DNA from: Bacteroidales bacterium
GTDB taxonomy: Bacteria > Bacteroidota > Bacteroidia > Bacteroidales > UBA932
Direction: 5' to 3'
Length of the DNA: 64,000 nt
NCBI GenBank assembly: GCA_017504965.1
Contig: JAFVQD010000006.1
Location: 248,001 to 312,000 of the forward strand
The translations under genes were made by a program, and so were the position numbers. The notes under the pieces were generated by a model. That model was given only the letters and a program-made list of their open reading frames with translations. It was not told the DNA's origin and did no database searches. Below are positions 33,639 through 42,146 of the stretch, in pieces. Numbering within the stretch: position 1 is the stretch's first letter; the number at the start of each line of letters is the position of its first letter.

Positions 33639-34646
33639 ATGAAAACATTAAGAACCATCCTTACCATAGCATTGGCTGCCATTATGCTCGGATCCTGCAA
33701 CAATTCGGACAATGCTGAAAACAAAAAGAGATATATGCCGAACATCACCGGCAAACCGGGCGAAGTTCTGCTGGTACTGGATAAAAACGAATGGGAAGGT
33801 GAGTTGGGGACAGCCTTGAGGGAGACCCTCTCCGAAGAGTTTCCGTATCTTCCTCAGAGAGAGCCCATTTTCAACCTCTTCAACACTACCCCGTCTTCAT
33901 TCCAGAACTATGGGGCATACTCTACCCACAGAAATATCCTGAGGGTCCACATCGGGGAGGCATTTGACTCCTGCAGAGTGGCATATCAGGAGGATGTGTG
34001 GGCCGCTCCCCAGATAGTGATAACCATCTCCGCCCCGGACAAAGATGGCGCACTCCAGATATTTGAGCAGCACAGAGAGAGGATCGTCAGCTCACTGGAG
34101 ACAGCTGAAAGGAACAGAGTGATAAGGAATGCGAAGAAATACCAGGAGATAGAACTTCGACAGCTGGTTCTCGACGAATATGGAGGAGCACCATATTTCC
34201 CTCAGGGATATTCACTGAAGAAGAAGACAGATGACTTCATCTGGATCTCATACGAGACCACATACGTAAACCAGGGGATTTTCATCTATACATATCCTTA
34301 TAATGGGGAGAAACTCAGCAGCGAGACTATGGTGGCCCACCGCAACGAGTTTATGAAAAAATATGTCCCCAGTATGAGAGAGGGTAGTTATATGATCACA
34401 AGCTCATATGTCGATCCAAGCTTCAACTGGCTGCAGTACAAAGGGAGAATCTTCGCCGAGTCGAGAGGTCTCTGGGAGGTGGAGAATGACTATATGGGAG
34501 GTCCTTTCGTCTGCCACACATATCTGGACAAAGAGCAGAAAAATGTGATAGTCATTGAAGGGTTCATATATGCCCCCAAGTTTGACAAGAGAAACTACTT
34601 GAGACACGTAGAGGCTATCCTGTACTCATTTGAGTGGGATAATTAA
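33639..34646 (+). CDS. DUF4837-family lipoprotein
   Basis: 335 residues with lipoprotein signal (MLGSC, Cys about residue 20). The body matches the Bacteroidetes DUF4837 pattern: GKPGEVLLVLDKNEWEGELG, then LPQREPIFNL, HRNILRV, and a C-terminal GRIFAESRGLWEVENDYMGG. No function is known. Seven bases after rseP, last gene of the run. Confidence 0.85.
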   Translation: MKTLRTILTIALAAIMLGSCNNSDNAENKKRYMPNITGKPGEVLLVLDKNEWEGELGTALRETLSEEFPYLPQREPIFNLFNTTPSSFQNYGAYSTHRNILRVHIGEAFDSCRVAYQEDVWAAPQIVITISAPDKDGALQIFEQHRERIVSSLETAERNRVIRNAKKYQEIELRQLVLDEYGGAPYFPQGYSLKKKTDDFIWISYETTYVNQGIFIYTYPYNGEKLSSETMVAHRNEFMKKYVPSMREGSYMITSSYVDPSFNWLQYKGRIFAESRGLWEVENDYMGGPFVCHTYLDKEQKNVIVIEGFIYAPKFDKRNYLRHVEAILYSFEWDN

Positions 34647-34675
34647 CATTTTTTGAACTTTTTTTCAATATCCTG

Positions 34676-34706
34676 TTTGGAAACTTGAAAATTATTTCTA
34701 CCTTTG
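34676..34706 (+). promoter_or_regulatory. Promoter of tRNA-Glu and rpsT
   Basis: TTTG at 34676-34679, 19-base spacer, TACCTTTG at 34699-34706: a full Bacteroidetes promoter. The tRNA begins 18 bases downstream and rpsT 22 bases after the tRNA. Confidence 0.85.
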
Positions 34707-34723
34707 CGCTCTCAATCCGGAAA

Positions 34724-34795
34724 GGTGGGTTCGTCTAACGGTTAGGACTCAAGATTTTCATTCTTGCAATAGGGGTTCGATTCCCCTACCCACTA
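34724..34795 (+). tRNA. tRNA-Glu (anticodon TTC)
   Basis: 72 bases fold as a cloverleaf: acceptor GGTGGGT/ACCCACT (first pair G-U), anticodon stem CAAGA/TCTTG with loop TTTTCAT and anticodon TTC, T arm AGGGG-TTCGATT-CCCCT, discriminator A. CCA is not encoded. Confidence 0.95.
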
Positions 34796-34817
34796 CGAAA
34801 ATAAAAAAAATATTATA

Positions 34818-35069
34818 ATGGCAAATCACGCATCAGCAGACAAGCGTTATCGTCAAAGCGAGACACGCAGATTGCATAACAAGTATTATGCAAAAACAAC
34901 TAGAAACGCTATCAAAGCGCTAAGAAACACTACAGATAAAGAAGCTGCTATGGCTCTTCTACCAAAAGTTTCTTCAATGATTGACAAACTTGCTAAAATT
35001 AACGTTATCCACGCTAATAAAGCAGCAAACTTGAAAAGCGGTATTTCTGTTTATGTAAATAAACTATAA
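34818..35069 (+). CDS. rpsT: 30S ribosomal protein S20
   Basis: 83 residues, full length: [20 protein letters not shown], basic helices and [20 protein letters not shown]. It binds 16S rRNA at the bottom of the 30S subunit. It appears to share a promoter with the tRNA-Glu gene just upstream, so processing at the tRNA 3' end would release the mRNA. Terminator at 35102-35133. Confidence 0.96.
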   Translation: MANHASADKRYRQSETRRLHNKYYAKTTRNAIKALRNTTDKEAAMALLPKVSSMIDKLAKINVIHANKAANLKSGISVYVNKL

Positions 35070-35101
35070 GAAATTTACCTTTTTGTCATAAAGATTTAAA
35101 A

Positions 35102-35133
35102 AACTTCCCAACCTTTGTTGGGAAGTTTTTTTT
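35102..35133 (+). terminator. Rho-independent terminator after rpsT
   Basis: AACTTCCCAAC / GTTGGGAAGTT around the loop CTTT, followed by eight T. The radC ATG is only about eight bases beyond the T run. Confidence 0.92.
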
Positions 35134-35141
35134 ATTATACT

Positions 35142-35831
35142 ATGGCATCTAACATTAAAATTAAAGATTGGAGCGTAGAAGAGAGACCCAGAGAAAAAAT
35201 GTTGTTATACGGTGCCAAGACACTGTCCAACTCAGAACTTCTGGCCATACTCCTCCGCTCGGGAGACACACGGCAGACTGCTGTCGGTCTCGCCAAATCA
35301 CTCCTCAATGCCCACGGCAATTCTCTTAACTCCCTCTCCAGATCCTCATACGAAGATCTCTGCAAGATAAAGGGGGTAGGTACATCTAAGGCCACTGCTG
35401 TCATAGCCGCCTTCGAACTGGCAAACCGGATCTCCGGGGAGACGGTAGAGGTGGCGCCCCAGATCACCTGCGCCCAGGAGGCATACACCTTGATGAGGCA
35501 TCACTTCTCTAATCTTATGCACGAGGAGTGCTGGGTGATGTATCTGAACAAACAGAATAGGGTTATCCATAAGGAGTGCATCAGCAAAGGGGGGACACAC
35601 AGCACAGTCCTGGATCCCAAAATAGTGATCAAACGGGGGGTCGACAAACTCGCAGCCGGTATCATATTGTTCCACAACCACCCCAGTGGGAATCCACACC
35701 CGGGAGAAGAGGACCGGAGACAGACCAAACTCCTCAGGGAGGCCTCCTCCCTTCTGGATATCACCTTGATAGACCATATCATAGTATCGGGGGACAAGTA
35801 TTACAGTTTTTCTGAAAATTCGGGGATATGA
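35142..35831 (+). CDS. radC: RadC-family JAB-domain protein
   Basis: 229 residues from ATG 35142. An N-terminal UPF0758/HhH part (PREKMLLYGAKTLSNSELLAILLRSG; KGVGTSKATAVIAAFEL) precedes the JAB/MPN domain with HNHPSGNPHPGEED, the JAMM metal motif. Historically named a DNA repair protein; the true role is unsettled and may be a nuclease or protease. The start lies just past the rpsT terminator and no consensus promoter is clear; an AACCTTTG in the terminator loop is the closest match to a -7 box. Confidence 0.93.
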   Translation: MASNIKIKDWSVEERPREKMLLYGAKTLSNSELLAILLRSGDTRQTAVGLAKSLLNAHGNSLNSLSRSSYEDLCKIKGVGTSKATAVIAAFELANRISGETVEVAPQITCAQEAYTLMRHHFSNLMHEECWVMYLNKQNRVIHKECISKGGTHSTVLDPKIVIKRGVDKLAAGIILFHNHPSGNPHPGEEDRRQTKLLREASSLLDITLIDHIIVSGDKYYSFSENSGI

Positions 35832-35845
35832 AGAGGAATATTTCT

Positions 35846-35853
35846 TAACTTTG
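35846..35853 (+). promoter_or_regulatory. -7 promoter element of upp
   Basis: TAACTTTG, 16 bases before the upp ATG at 35870. Confidence 0.65.
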
Positions 35854-35869
35854 TTAAAATTTACAAAAA

Positions 35870-36523
35870 ATGGAAATCATTAATCTTGGGGAACAAAAAT
35901 CTGTTCTGAATCAGTACATTATCGAAATCCGTGATCAAGTTATCCAGAAGGATAGCATGAAGTTCCGCAAAAACCTTGAAAGAATAGGTGAGTTTATCGC
36001 TTGTGAAATCAGCAAAAGGCTGGACTACACTCCTATTGAAGTGACCACCCCACTCGGGATAGCTCAGACCACCACTTACGAGAACAATATCGTAATCGCA
36101 AGCATCCTCAGAGCCGGCATTCCTCTTCACGACGGGATCCTGAATGTTTTTGACAGGGCACAGAATGCTTTCATCGGCGCATACCGTAAATACGGAAAGG
36201 ATAACAAATTCAACATCGAAGTGGAGTACGCAAGTGCCCCCAGAATTGACGGGAAAGTTCTGATCCTTGCAGACACTATGCTGGCTACCGGTGCATCTCT
36301 TGTACTGGCATACGAAAGACTCCTGAAGAACGGCACACCCAAGCACACCCATATTGTCTCTACCATAGCGAGTGCTGATGGTGTAGAGTATCTTAAAAAG
36401 CACATCACCGATCCTAATGTGACTCTATGGCTGGCCGCTGTAGATGAGGAGCTGACAAACAAATCCTACATCGTACCCGGTTTGGGCGATGCAGGAGATC
36501 TTGCATACGGAAGCAAGCTATAG
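35870..36523 (+). CDS. upp: Uracil phosphoribosyltransferase
   Basis: 217 residues. Salvage enzyme making UMP from uracil and PRPP. The PRPP loop is LILADTMLATGAS, and LRAGIPLHDG and the C-terminal PGLGDAGDLAYG form the uracil site. Single gene with its own promoter. Its stop TAG abuts the rpoN stop on the opposite strand in the palindrome CTATAG, so the two convergent genes overlap by six bases with no terminator between them. Confidence 0.95.
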   Translation: MEIINLGEQKSVLNQYIIEIRDQVIQKDSMKFRKNLERIGEFIACEISKRLDYTPIEVTTPLGIAQTTTYENNIVIASILRAGIPLHDGILNVFDRAQNAFIGAYRKYGKDNKFNIEVEYASAPRIDGKVLILADTMLATGASLVLAYERLLKNGTPKHTHIVSTIASADGVEYLKKHITDPNVTLWLAAVDEELTNKSYIVPGLGDAGDLAYGSKL

Positions 36524-37924
36524 TTCCTTGCGCAGTCTGGCTATAGGGAGGTTCAGTTGCTCACGATATTTGGCCACTGTCCTTCGGGCCACCTTATAAC
36601 CCTTCTCTGTGAGAACATTGACAAGTTCTTCATCAGTGAGGGGTTTTCTTTTGTCTTCACTCTCGATACTCTCCTGGAGCACCTTTTTGATCTCTCTGGT
36701 AGAGACCTCCTCTCCGCTGCTGTTCATAAGCCCCTCGGAGAAGAAATATTTGAGTGAGAATATGCCGAACTGTGTCTGGATGTATTTTGAACTTACCACC
36801 CTGGAGATGGTAGAGATATCGAGACTTGTCTTCTCAGCTATATCTTTAAGGACCATTGGCTTGAGATTGGCTTCATCACCAGTTAGGAAAAACTCCTTCT
36901 GAAAGTCCACTATCGCATTCATAGTGTTCTGAAGGGTGTTGTGCCTCTGCTTGATAGCCTCCACAAACCACTTGGCCGAATCGAGCTTCTGCTTTACAAA
37001 TGTGGCAGCCTCTCTCCCGGCACGGGTAGAGGCGTTTGCCGAATTGAGCAGAACCTCTGCATAGCGCTTATTGACCTTGAGTTCGGGGATATTGAACTTG
37101 GGCATAGTCATAACGAGCTCACCATCCTTGTCCTCCAGGATGAAGTCAGGAACTATCTGCTGTGCCTGCTCCACATAGGAGTCATCTATCTGACCTCCGG
37201 GACGGGGATTGAGGTGGATTATCTCATCTACAGCCTCTTTTAACTGCTCCTCTGTGATCTCAAGTTTGGCCGCTATTTTCTGGTAGTGTTTCTTCGTGAA
37301 CTCAGGGAAATAGTCTTTAAGGATGGTGATGGCGCACTCTCTGGCAGGGGTTTGGTTCATAGAGTAGAGCTGCAGCAGCAGACACTCCTGAAGGTCTCTC
37401 GCCCCGACACCTACCGGCTCAAACTCCTGTATCACCTTCAACACCCTCTCCACCTCCGCCTCATCACACTCTATACCGAGTCTGAAGGCTATATCGTATG
37501 TGAGAGACTCCAGATCCCTCCTCAGATATCCGTCATCATCGAGACTGCCTATAATAAAAAGAGCTATCGACCTGCTCCTGTCATCCAGTTTGCTGTATCC
37601 CAACTGGTTTTCAAGACTCTGGTGAAAGCTCTCTTTAACTGAGAATGTATTGTACTGGGGTTTTATATCTTTCCCCTGATTATTTACATATAATTTGTAA
37701 GAAGGTGTAGGGTCGTCCGCAGGATACTCACTCAATGATACATTTTTGGGGGTATCATCACCTTCTTCACTCTCTGTACTCTCCTCCAGGACCGGATTCT
37801 CCTCCAGTTTGCGTCTTATCTCCTGTTCCAGCTCCAAGGTGGGGAGCTCCAGAAGCTTTATCGTCTGGATCTGAAGAGGTGAGAGTCCTTGCTGTAATTT
37901 CTGATGTAAACCTTGCTTTAACAT
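36518..37924 (-). CDS. rpoN: RNA polymerase sigma-54 factor
   Basis: 468 residues. Region I MLKQGLHQKLQQGLSPLQIQ binds enhancer-binding AAA+ activators; an acidic region II follows; the core-binding domain and the C-terminal RpoN box ARRTVAKYREQLNLP (-24 recognition) are complete. The ATG at 37924 gives the usual N-terminus; the GTG at 37951 would add nine residues and lie within an inverted repeat. 42 bases downstream of the BtuG-like gene, so it might also be reached by transcription from the riboswitch operon. Confidence 0.96.
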   Translation of the reverse strand: MLKQGLHQKLQQGLSPLQIQTIKLLELPTLELEQEIRRKLEENPVLEESTESEEGDDTPKNVSLSEYPADDPTPSYKLYVNNQGKDIKPQYNTFSVKESFHQSLENQLGYSKLDDRSRSIALFIIGSLDDDGYLRRDLESLTYDIAFRLGIECDEAEVERVLKVIQEFEPVGVGARDLQECLLLQLYSMNQTPARECAITILKDYFPEFTKKHYQKIAAKLEITEEQLKEAVDEIIHLNPRPGGQIDDSYVEQAQQIVPDFILEDKDGELVMTMPKFNIPELKVNKRYAEVLLNSANASTRAGREAATFVKQKLDSAKWFVEAIKQRHNTLQNTMNAIVDFQKEFFLTGDEANLKPMVLKDIAEKTSLDISTISRVVSSKYIQTQFGIFSLKYFFSEGLMNSSGEEVSTREIKKVLQESIESEDKRKPLTDEELVNVLTEKGYKVARRTVAKYREQLNLPIARLRKEL

Positions 37925-37928
37925 ATAC

Positions 37929-37953
37929 TTGTGTCGCACCTTGTTTGACACAA
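37929..37953 (-). promoter_or_regulatory. Inverted repeat over the rpoN transcription start
   Basis: TTGTGTC and GACACAA form a perfect 7-bp inverted repeat separated by 11 bases. The distal arm overlaps the TTTG of the rpoN -7 box and the proximal arm ends five bases from the ATG. Position and symmetry suit an operator for a dimeric regulator, or an mRNA hairpin near the start codon. Confidence 0.45.
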
Positions 37954-37958
37954 ATATA
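37951..37958 (-). promoter_or_regulatory. -7 promoter element of rpoN
   Basis: TATATTTG on the minus strand, 26 bases upstream of the rpoN ATG and partly inside the inverted repeat at 37929-37953. Confidence 0.5.
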
Positions 37959-37966
37959 TAAAATTT

Positions 37967-39046
37967 TTACTTAATACCCATCAAGAAATATGCACCCATA
38001 GGGTTCAGACCTCCGGTCCCGAATTTGTTTACCAGTTTCCCATCTTTCGAGAAATGGTACATATCACCTTCACTCACATAGTCGGAGGTACCAATATACA
38101 CCTCCTGTGTGACGGGATCGACGCTGATGCAGGTGGGGGTGTTGTCAATTTTGGTCTGATCCACGATAAAATCGGCCTCCATAGTGCCGGATAGGGTATT
38201 GTACACACCTACAGATATATCCATATTCCAGTTTTCATCATACTGTGCGGATATGAAGTATAGTCTGCTGTCCGAACCCATAGACATATATGTGACCGGC
38301 TTGTCGGTCACCACCTTCACATCGAGGCTTCTGGGATCTATCCTCTGCAGGGTATTGGGGACATCCTCGTAATTTCCCATAGAGATCAGGAATATCTCAC
38401 CTCTGATGTTCGACACCATTCTGGTAGGATTTTCTACCACCTGTATGGTAGTTGCCTCCTGCATAATATCCTTTACTGTCACTACAGAGACTGTATTTCC
38501 GTAGACAGGATAGTTCATACCACCTGAGTTGGCTACAAAGACCCTGTCATCCACAGCTACAAGCCCCTCAGGGTTGTCTCCCACCTTTACCAGAGAGGTG
38601 GTATAATCGAGGGTATCTATCTGAGCCAGATACCCTTCGTACATAGTGGCATAAACCTTACCATCATAGCCGATAAGGGCCCTTGGTGAGAGATTTGAAT
38701 CGCCATTGGAGACTCTGAGCTCCTCTATGATCTCACCTTTACGGTTTGTCACGAATATCACTTTGGAGTTGTAGACCGCGATATACATTTTATCCCCATA
38801 GATGAGCATATCCTGGGCCAGGTCACCGAGTTTTTTATTATTGGCACTCTGGAACACATTTGTAGCGAGAGTTTTGGTCTGGGCATCATATAGAGAAAGG
38901 GCTGCGTCATTTGATGCATAGTTACCGTTATTAAGAATGTAAACACCCTCTGTCACTATCGTAGGGGGAACTTCGTCTTTACCGTCGTCTATATCGCAAG
39001 CGTACAGGGCGAAGGTCGCTAAAAAAAGGGTAAAAATCTTTTTCAT
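37967..39046 (-). CDS. BtuG-like beta-propeller surface lipoprotein (DUF5074/YncE-like)
   Basis: 359 residues with lipobox YAC at the end of the signal peptide (Cys about 16). The body reads as about seven propeller blades, starting VYILNNGNYASNDAALSLYD and including SPRALIGYDGKVYATMYEGYL and the repeated pattern TCISVDPVTQEVYIGTSD. In Bacteroides, BtuG lipoproteins sit on top of the BtuB receptor and capture vitamin B12 with very high affinity. Lying 11 bases after a TonB-dependent receptor under a cobalamin riboswitch, this gene is best read as that partner. The assignment rests on context and fold pattern. Confidence 0.8.
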   Translation of the reverse strand: MKKIFTLFLATFALYACDIDDGKDEVPPTIVTEGVYILNNGNYASNDAALSLYDAQTKTLATNVFQSANNKKLGDLAQDMLIYGDKMYIAVYNSKVIFVTNRKGEIIEELRVSNGDSNLSPRALIGYDGKVYATMYEGYLAQIDTLDYTTSLVKVGDNPEGLVAVDDRVFVANSGGMNYPVYGNTVSVVTVKDIMQEATTIQVVENPTRMVSNIRGEIFLISMGNYEDVPNTLQRIDPRSLDVKVVTDKPVTYMSMGSDSRLYFISAQYDENWNMDISVGVYNTLSGTMEADFIVDQTKIDNTPTCISVDPVTQEVYIGTSDYVSEGDMYHFSKDGKLVNKFGTGGLNPMGAYFLMGIK

Positions 39047-39057
39047 ACTGTCATTAT

Positions 39058-41073
39058 TTAAAAATTATACTTCAAAGTCAATCTGTATGAGCGTCCCGGC
39101 ATAGGGTAATACTGGACCACCTCATAGTTTACATTGCCTATATTCAGCACTTCGCCCATAACAGAGAGTTTGTGCTCCCCCAAATTAAAGGTTCTGTTTA
39201 CCGACACTGTATGGTCCATATATCCCTCTATGAGGTTCGACTGCGTATTCTGCGGGAAGGAGTACCTTTTCCCCACCGCTGTACATAGATAACTTATATT
39301 CAGCCATCTGCTCTTCCAGGAGAGTGTAACACTTCCCAAGTGTCTGGGGGTATAGGGTATCTGATGCATATAGGTTTTCGATTCGGGATCCGATATATCC
39401 ACAGCGTACTGGAGAGAATAATTGGCATTGAGCGAAAGTGACATCATAGCGGGAAGGGAGATCTGAGCCACCCCATTTACATCCAGACCACTCATCCCCA
39501 CCTTGCCGATATTCAACATCCTCCAGATAAACATTGTGGGTATTGCCACTATCTTGTCTTTTATAAGATTTGAATAGCCATCCACTGAAAACGAGGCATA
39601 CTCCACCACCTCGGGCCATAGGGTGCCGCTCCAGGTGAGGCCGAGGTTAAACTGAGTGGCCTTCTCCGGGAGAAGGTTACGGTTTCCCACCCGGGAGTAG
39701 TAGAGATCGTTGAAATTAGGGGCTCTGTAGGCATCTTTATACGAAGCCCGGATCCTGAAATTGGCCTTCTCGAAAAGCTTGTAGGAGATGCTCACAGATG
39801 GGGAGAGTCTCATCTTGTCGTCTGCCGGCGTCCCCACCTCCACCTCCTCTGTTATAAAGGTGCCGAGCAGGCTGGCGGTCAGAGTCACCCTGCTGTTCTT
39901 GTATTGCCCTGCCAGGGCTGTAAGGGAGGTCTGCCGCACCGGGTAGACAAAGTCTGTCAGGGTGGCATCGAGGGTGTTTATAAAGTAGTCCTCCACCAGG
40001 GTGAATCTGAGCCCCTCGATGGGTGCAAATTCCCCTGCCAAAGAGGCGTAATACTCGTTCTGTGTGTAGAAAGTCTCCTCCTTGCCGGAAGCAAGTCTGT
40101 CATTTAGGGCCAGATACCTGTTCCAGGAATATGTATACTTGAGGTTTGCCATAATGGCCCATTGGTCGGAGAGCCTGTTCTGGTAATGGGCACTTCCAAA
40201 TCCATTCCTGTCCCAGAGCCACTCCTTCGCATCCTGATTGTATAGGACCACCGAACCGGGGAGTCCCCTGTGGGAATATAGGTAATTCCCCTTGAGGGTA
40301 AGGTTACCACCCTTCCCAAGATCCCCATAGATATTGAGCTCACCTCTGGCGGTATTGACCTGGCTGTTGATCCTGGTATAACTCTCATAATTTGCACCAT
40401 TCCTTATGGTAAAGGGGTACTCTCCATCCGAAGTGAGCCAGTCCCCATTGATTCCGAAGGACCATCTTTTTGAGAGGCGCTGCTGATAGAGGAGATACGG
40501 GTTGTATGTCCCGAAAGAGGCAAAGCGCATAGAGGCAGTCACGTGCGAAGAGCGGTCGCCAAATACAGGCTTCGAAGTCCTGATGTTCAATGCACCTGCC
40601 GAGGCAAAAAGTCTGGCAGTCTGGAAAATATCGTCCGACTGTCCTATGGAGAGGGAGATTTGCTCCACATTATCGAGTGAAAACCTCCCTATATCTATCT
40701 GCCCGCTCTGGGCATTCGAGAGGGTGATACCGTCGTAGCAGACCGCTGTATGCTGGGAGCCCATATTCCTCACAGAGACGGTCTTCACACCACCTATTCC
40801 ACCATAATCCCTGATGCTCACCCCTGAAAAAGTTCTGACAGCCTCGTAGAGATCCTGTATCCCGAGCTTCTCGAACGATTTTTTGTCCATCGTCTGTATG
40901 GGGACACTCTGCTTGGTCGAAGAGGGCTTCGCTGTACCTACTATATACATCTTTTCCAGATTCTCCACCTTAAGAGTATCCGGATCGGGTGTCTGCGCAA
41001 ATGTCGCATTACAGTACGACATCAGACAAAGTGCAACCACAAAAAGGGTCTTTGTTCTAAATAAAATTGGCAT
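39058..41073 (-). CDS. btuB: TonB-dependent cobalamin receptor (BtuB-like)
   Basis: 671 residues. Signal peptide ending at TFAQ, TonB box region near LEKMYIVGT, plug domain at about 50-160 (SGVSIRDYGGIGGVKTVSVR, VCYDGITLSNAQSG), then a 22-stranded barrel ending in the aromatic pattern SYRLTLKYNF. It imports vitamin B12 or related corrinoids across the outer membrane using TonB energy. The substrate is assigned from the cobalamin riboswitch in its leader and the BtuG-like partner; sequence alone would only say TonB-dependent receptor. The ATG at 41073 is preferred to the adjacent TTG at 41076. Confidence 0.9.
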   Translation of the reverse strand: MPILFRTKTLFVVALCLMSYCNATFAQTPDPDTLKVENLEKMYIVGTAKPSSTKQSVPIQTMDKKSFEKLGIQDLYEAVRTFSGVSIRDYGGIGGVKTVSVRNMGSQHTAVCYDGITLSNAQSGQIDIGRFSLDNVEQISLSIGQSDDIFQTARLFASAGALNIRTSKPVFGDRSSHVTASMRFASFGTYNPYLLYQQRLSKRWSFGINGDWLTSDGEYPFTIRNGANYESYTRINSQVNTARGELNIYGDLGKGGNLTLKGNYLYSHRGLPGSVVLYNQDAKEWLWDRNGFGSAHYQNRLSDQWAIMANLKYTYSWNRYLALNDRLASGKEETFYTQNEYYASLAGEFAPIEGLRFTLVEDYFINTLDATLTDFVYPVRQTSLTALAGQYKNSRVTLTASLLGTFITEEVEVGTPADDKMRLSPSVSISYKLFEKANFRIRASYKDAYRAPNFNDLYYSRVGNRNLLPEKATQFNLGLTWSGTLWPEVVEYASFSVDGYSNLIKDKIVAIPTMFIWRMLNIGKVGMSGLDVNGVAQISLPAMMSLSLNANYSLQYAVDISDPESKTYMHQIPYTPRHLGSVTLSWKSRWLNISYLCTAVGKRYSFPQNTQSNLIEGYMDHTVSVNRTFNLGEHKLSVMGEVLNIGNVNYEVVQYYPMPGRSYRLTLKYNF

Positions 41074-41109
41074 CAAATAAGGTTTTTAGAAACCTATACC
41101 CGAAGTTTC

Positions 41110-41260
41110 ATATTACGAATCCCGGCAGGTCTTCTGACTTGTTCCCCCATTGGCGCCTTCCCATCCGTTCAGACAGTGGCAGAGATGGCCAAGGGATTTA
41201 AGGAACTCACAGCTACGGGTATAGTTCAGGATTTGCACCTGATTCCCTATTATTGGATAG
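41110..41260 (-). ncRNA. Cobalamin (adenosylcobalamin-type) riboswitch
   Basis: On the minus strand the leader contains the B12 box AGTCAGAAGACCTGCC (rc of 41124-41139), GCCACTG, and GGGAAGGCGCC, in the order typical of cobalamin riboswitches, preceded by a GGTGCAAATCCTGAAC hairpin. It lies directly upstream of the BtuB-like gene and should turn it off when cobalamin is abundant. About 36 bases separate it from the start codon. Confidence 0.92.
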
Positions 41261-41295
41261 AGGCGATAAGCGACCACCCACACCTGAATTCATTG

Positions 41296-41303
41296 CAAAG
41301 TTA
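41296..41303 (-). promoter_or_regulatory. -7 promoter element of the riboswitch/btuB operon
   Basis: TAACTTTG on the minus strand, placing the transcription start near 41290, just before the riboswitch. Confidence 0.6.
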
Positions 41304-41315
41304 AGTAAAATATCT

Positions 41316-41323
41316 TACTTTTG
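41316..41323 (+). promoter_or_regulatory. -7 promoter element of the glycine-lipid acyltransferase genes
   Basis: TACTTTTG with ATTG at 41292-41295 (20-base spacer). The first ATG at 41328 lies four bases after the box, implying an almost leaderless mRNA. Confidence 0.55.
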
Positions 41324-41327
41324 TACT

Positions 41328-42146
41328 ATGATGAACGAAAAAAACCACCTGCACGTGGACATTGAAAAGGTACTGGCCTCCAAGGGGGTAAAAAGAGCAC
41401 CCCGTTTTCTGGTCAATTTCCTAAAAAAAATTATCCATCAGGACGAACTCAATGACCTGTTGTCCCAATGTGCAGGGCTTACCGGAGTCCCCTTTGCAAA
41501 AAGGGCTCTGGAGCTGCTCGATGTAAAGTATCGGATACACCACCCCGAAAATATACCTCAAGACGGAGGACGCTACATTTTTGCCTCCAACCACCCCCTC
41601 GGCGGTCTCGATGGACTTATTATGATCAGCCTTATAGGGGAGAAGATGGGTGACGTGAGATTTGTGGTAAACGACTTGCTGATGTTCATTAAACCCCTCG
41701 AAGAGGTGTTTGTCCCCGTAAACAAGTTCAGGAGAATGAACCAGGAGTATGCAGACAGGATCAACGCTGCTTTCGAGTCAGATGCACAGATGCTATACTT
41801 CCCTGCCGGGCTGTGTTCCCGCCTGATAAAGGGGGAGATCGTCGATCTGGAGTGGAAAAAGACATTTGTAACCAAAGCGATAGAGCACAATAGAGGCATT
41901 ATACCTGTCCATTTTTCGGGAAAGAACACTATGTTCTTCTACAGACTCGCAAAACTCAGAAAATTTCTGGGGATCAAATTCAATATTGAGATGATGTTTC
42001 TGGTAGACGAGATGTTCAAGAAAAGGGGGCACAGTTTTGACATCTACATCAGAGAACCTATACCTTCCACCGATATCACTAAAGAGAAGAGTGCAAATCA
42101 GTGGACCGAACATATAAGAAAACTTAGCTATGGAACCAGTAATTAA
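41328..42146 (+). CDS. Lysophospholipid-type O-acyltransferase, GlsA-like (glycine lipid synthesis)
   Basis: 272 residues beginning MMNEKNHLHVD; a frame extended to 41253 would start inside the cobalamin leader region and is rejected. The acyltransferase block I is FASNHPLGGLDG with a His and Asp in the positions used for catalysis, and YFPAGLCSR is a later block. This matches the PlsC-related O-acyltransferase (GlsA in Bacteroides thetaiotaomicron) that adds the second acyl chain to N-acyl-3-hydroxy-acylglycine. The N-acyltransferase candidate follows with a 17-base overlap, which supports the pairing. Confidence 0.85.
   Translation: MMNEKNHLHVDIEKVLASKGVKRAPRFLVNFLKKIIHQDELNDLLSQCAGLTGVPFAKRALELLDVKYRIHHPENIPQDGGRYIFASNHPLGGLDGLIMISLIGEKMGDVRFVVNDLLMFIKPLEEVFVPVNKFRRMNQEYADRINAAFESDAQMLYFPAGLCSRLIKGEIVDLEWKKTFVTKAIEHNRGIIPVHFSGKNTMFFYRLAKLRKFLGIKFNIEMMFLVDEMFKKRGHSFDIYIREPIPSTDITKEKSANQWTEHIRKLSYGTSN

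Noticed and set aside
35142-35831. radC as a sign of an anti-restriction or mobile island
   Set aside because: Neighbours are core genes (tRNA-Glu, rpsT, upp) and there are no mobility genes or att-like repeats.
41253-41327. Upstream extension of the GlsA-like gene
   Set aside because: It would run through the divergent promoter region; the promoter box and the MMNEKNH start are a better fit.
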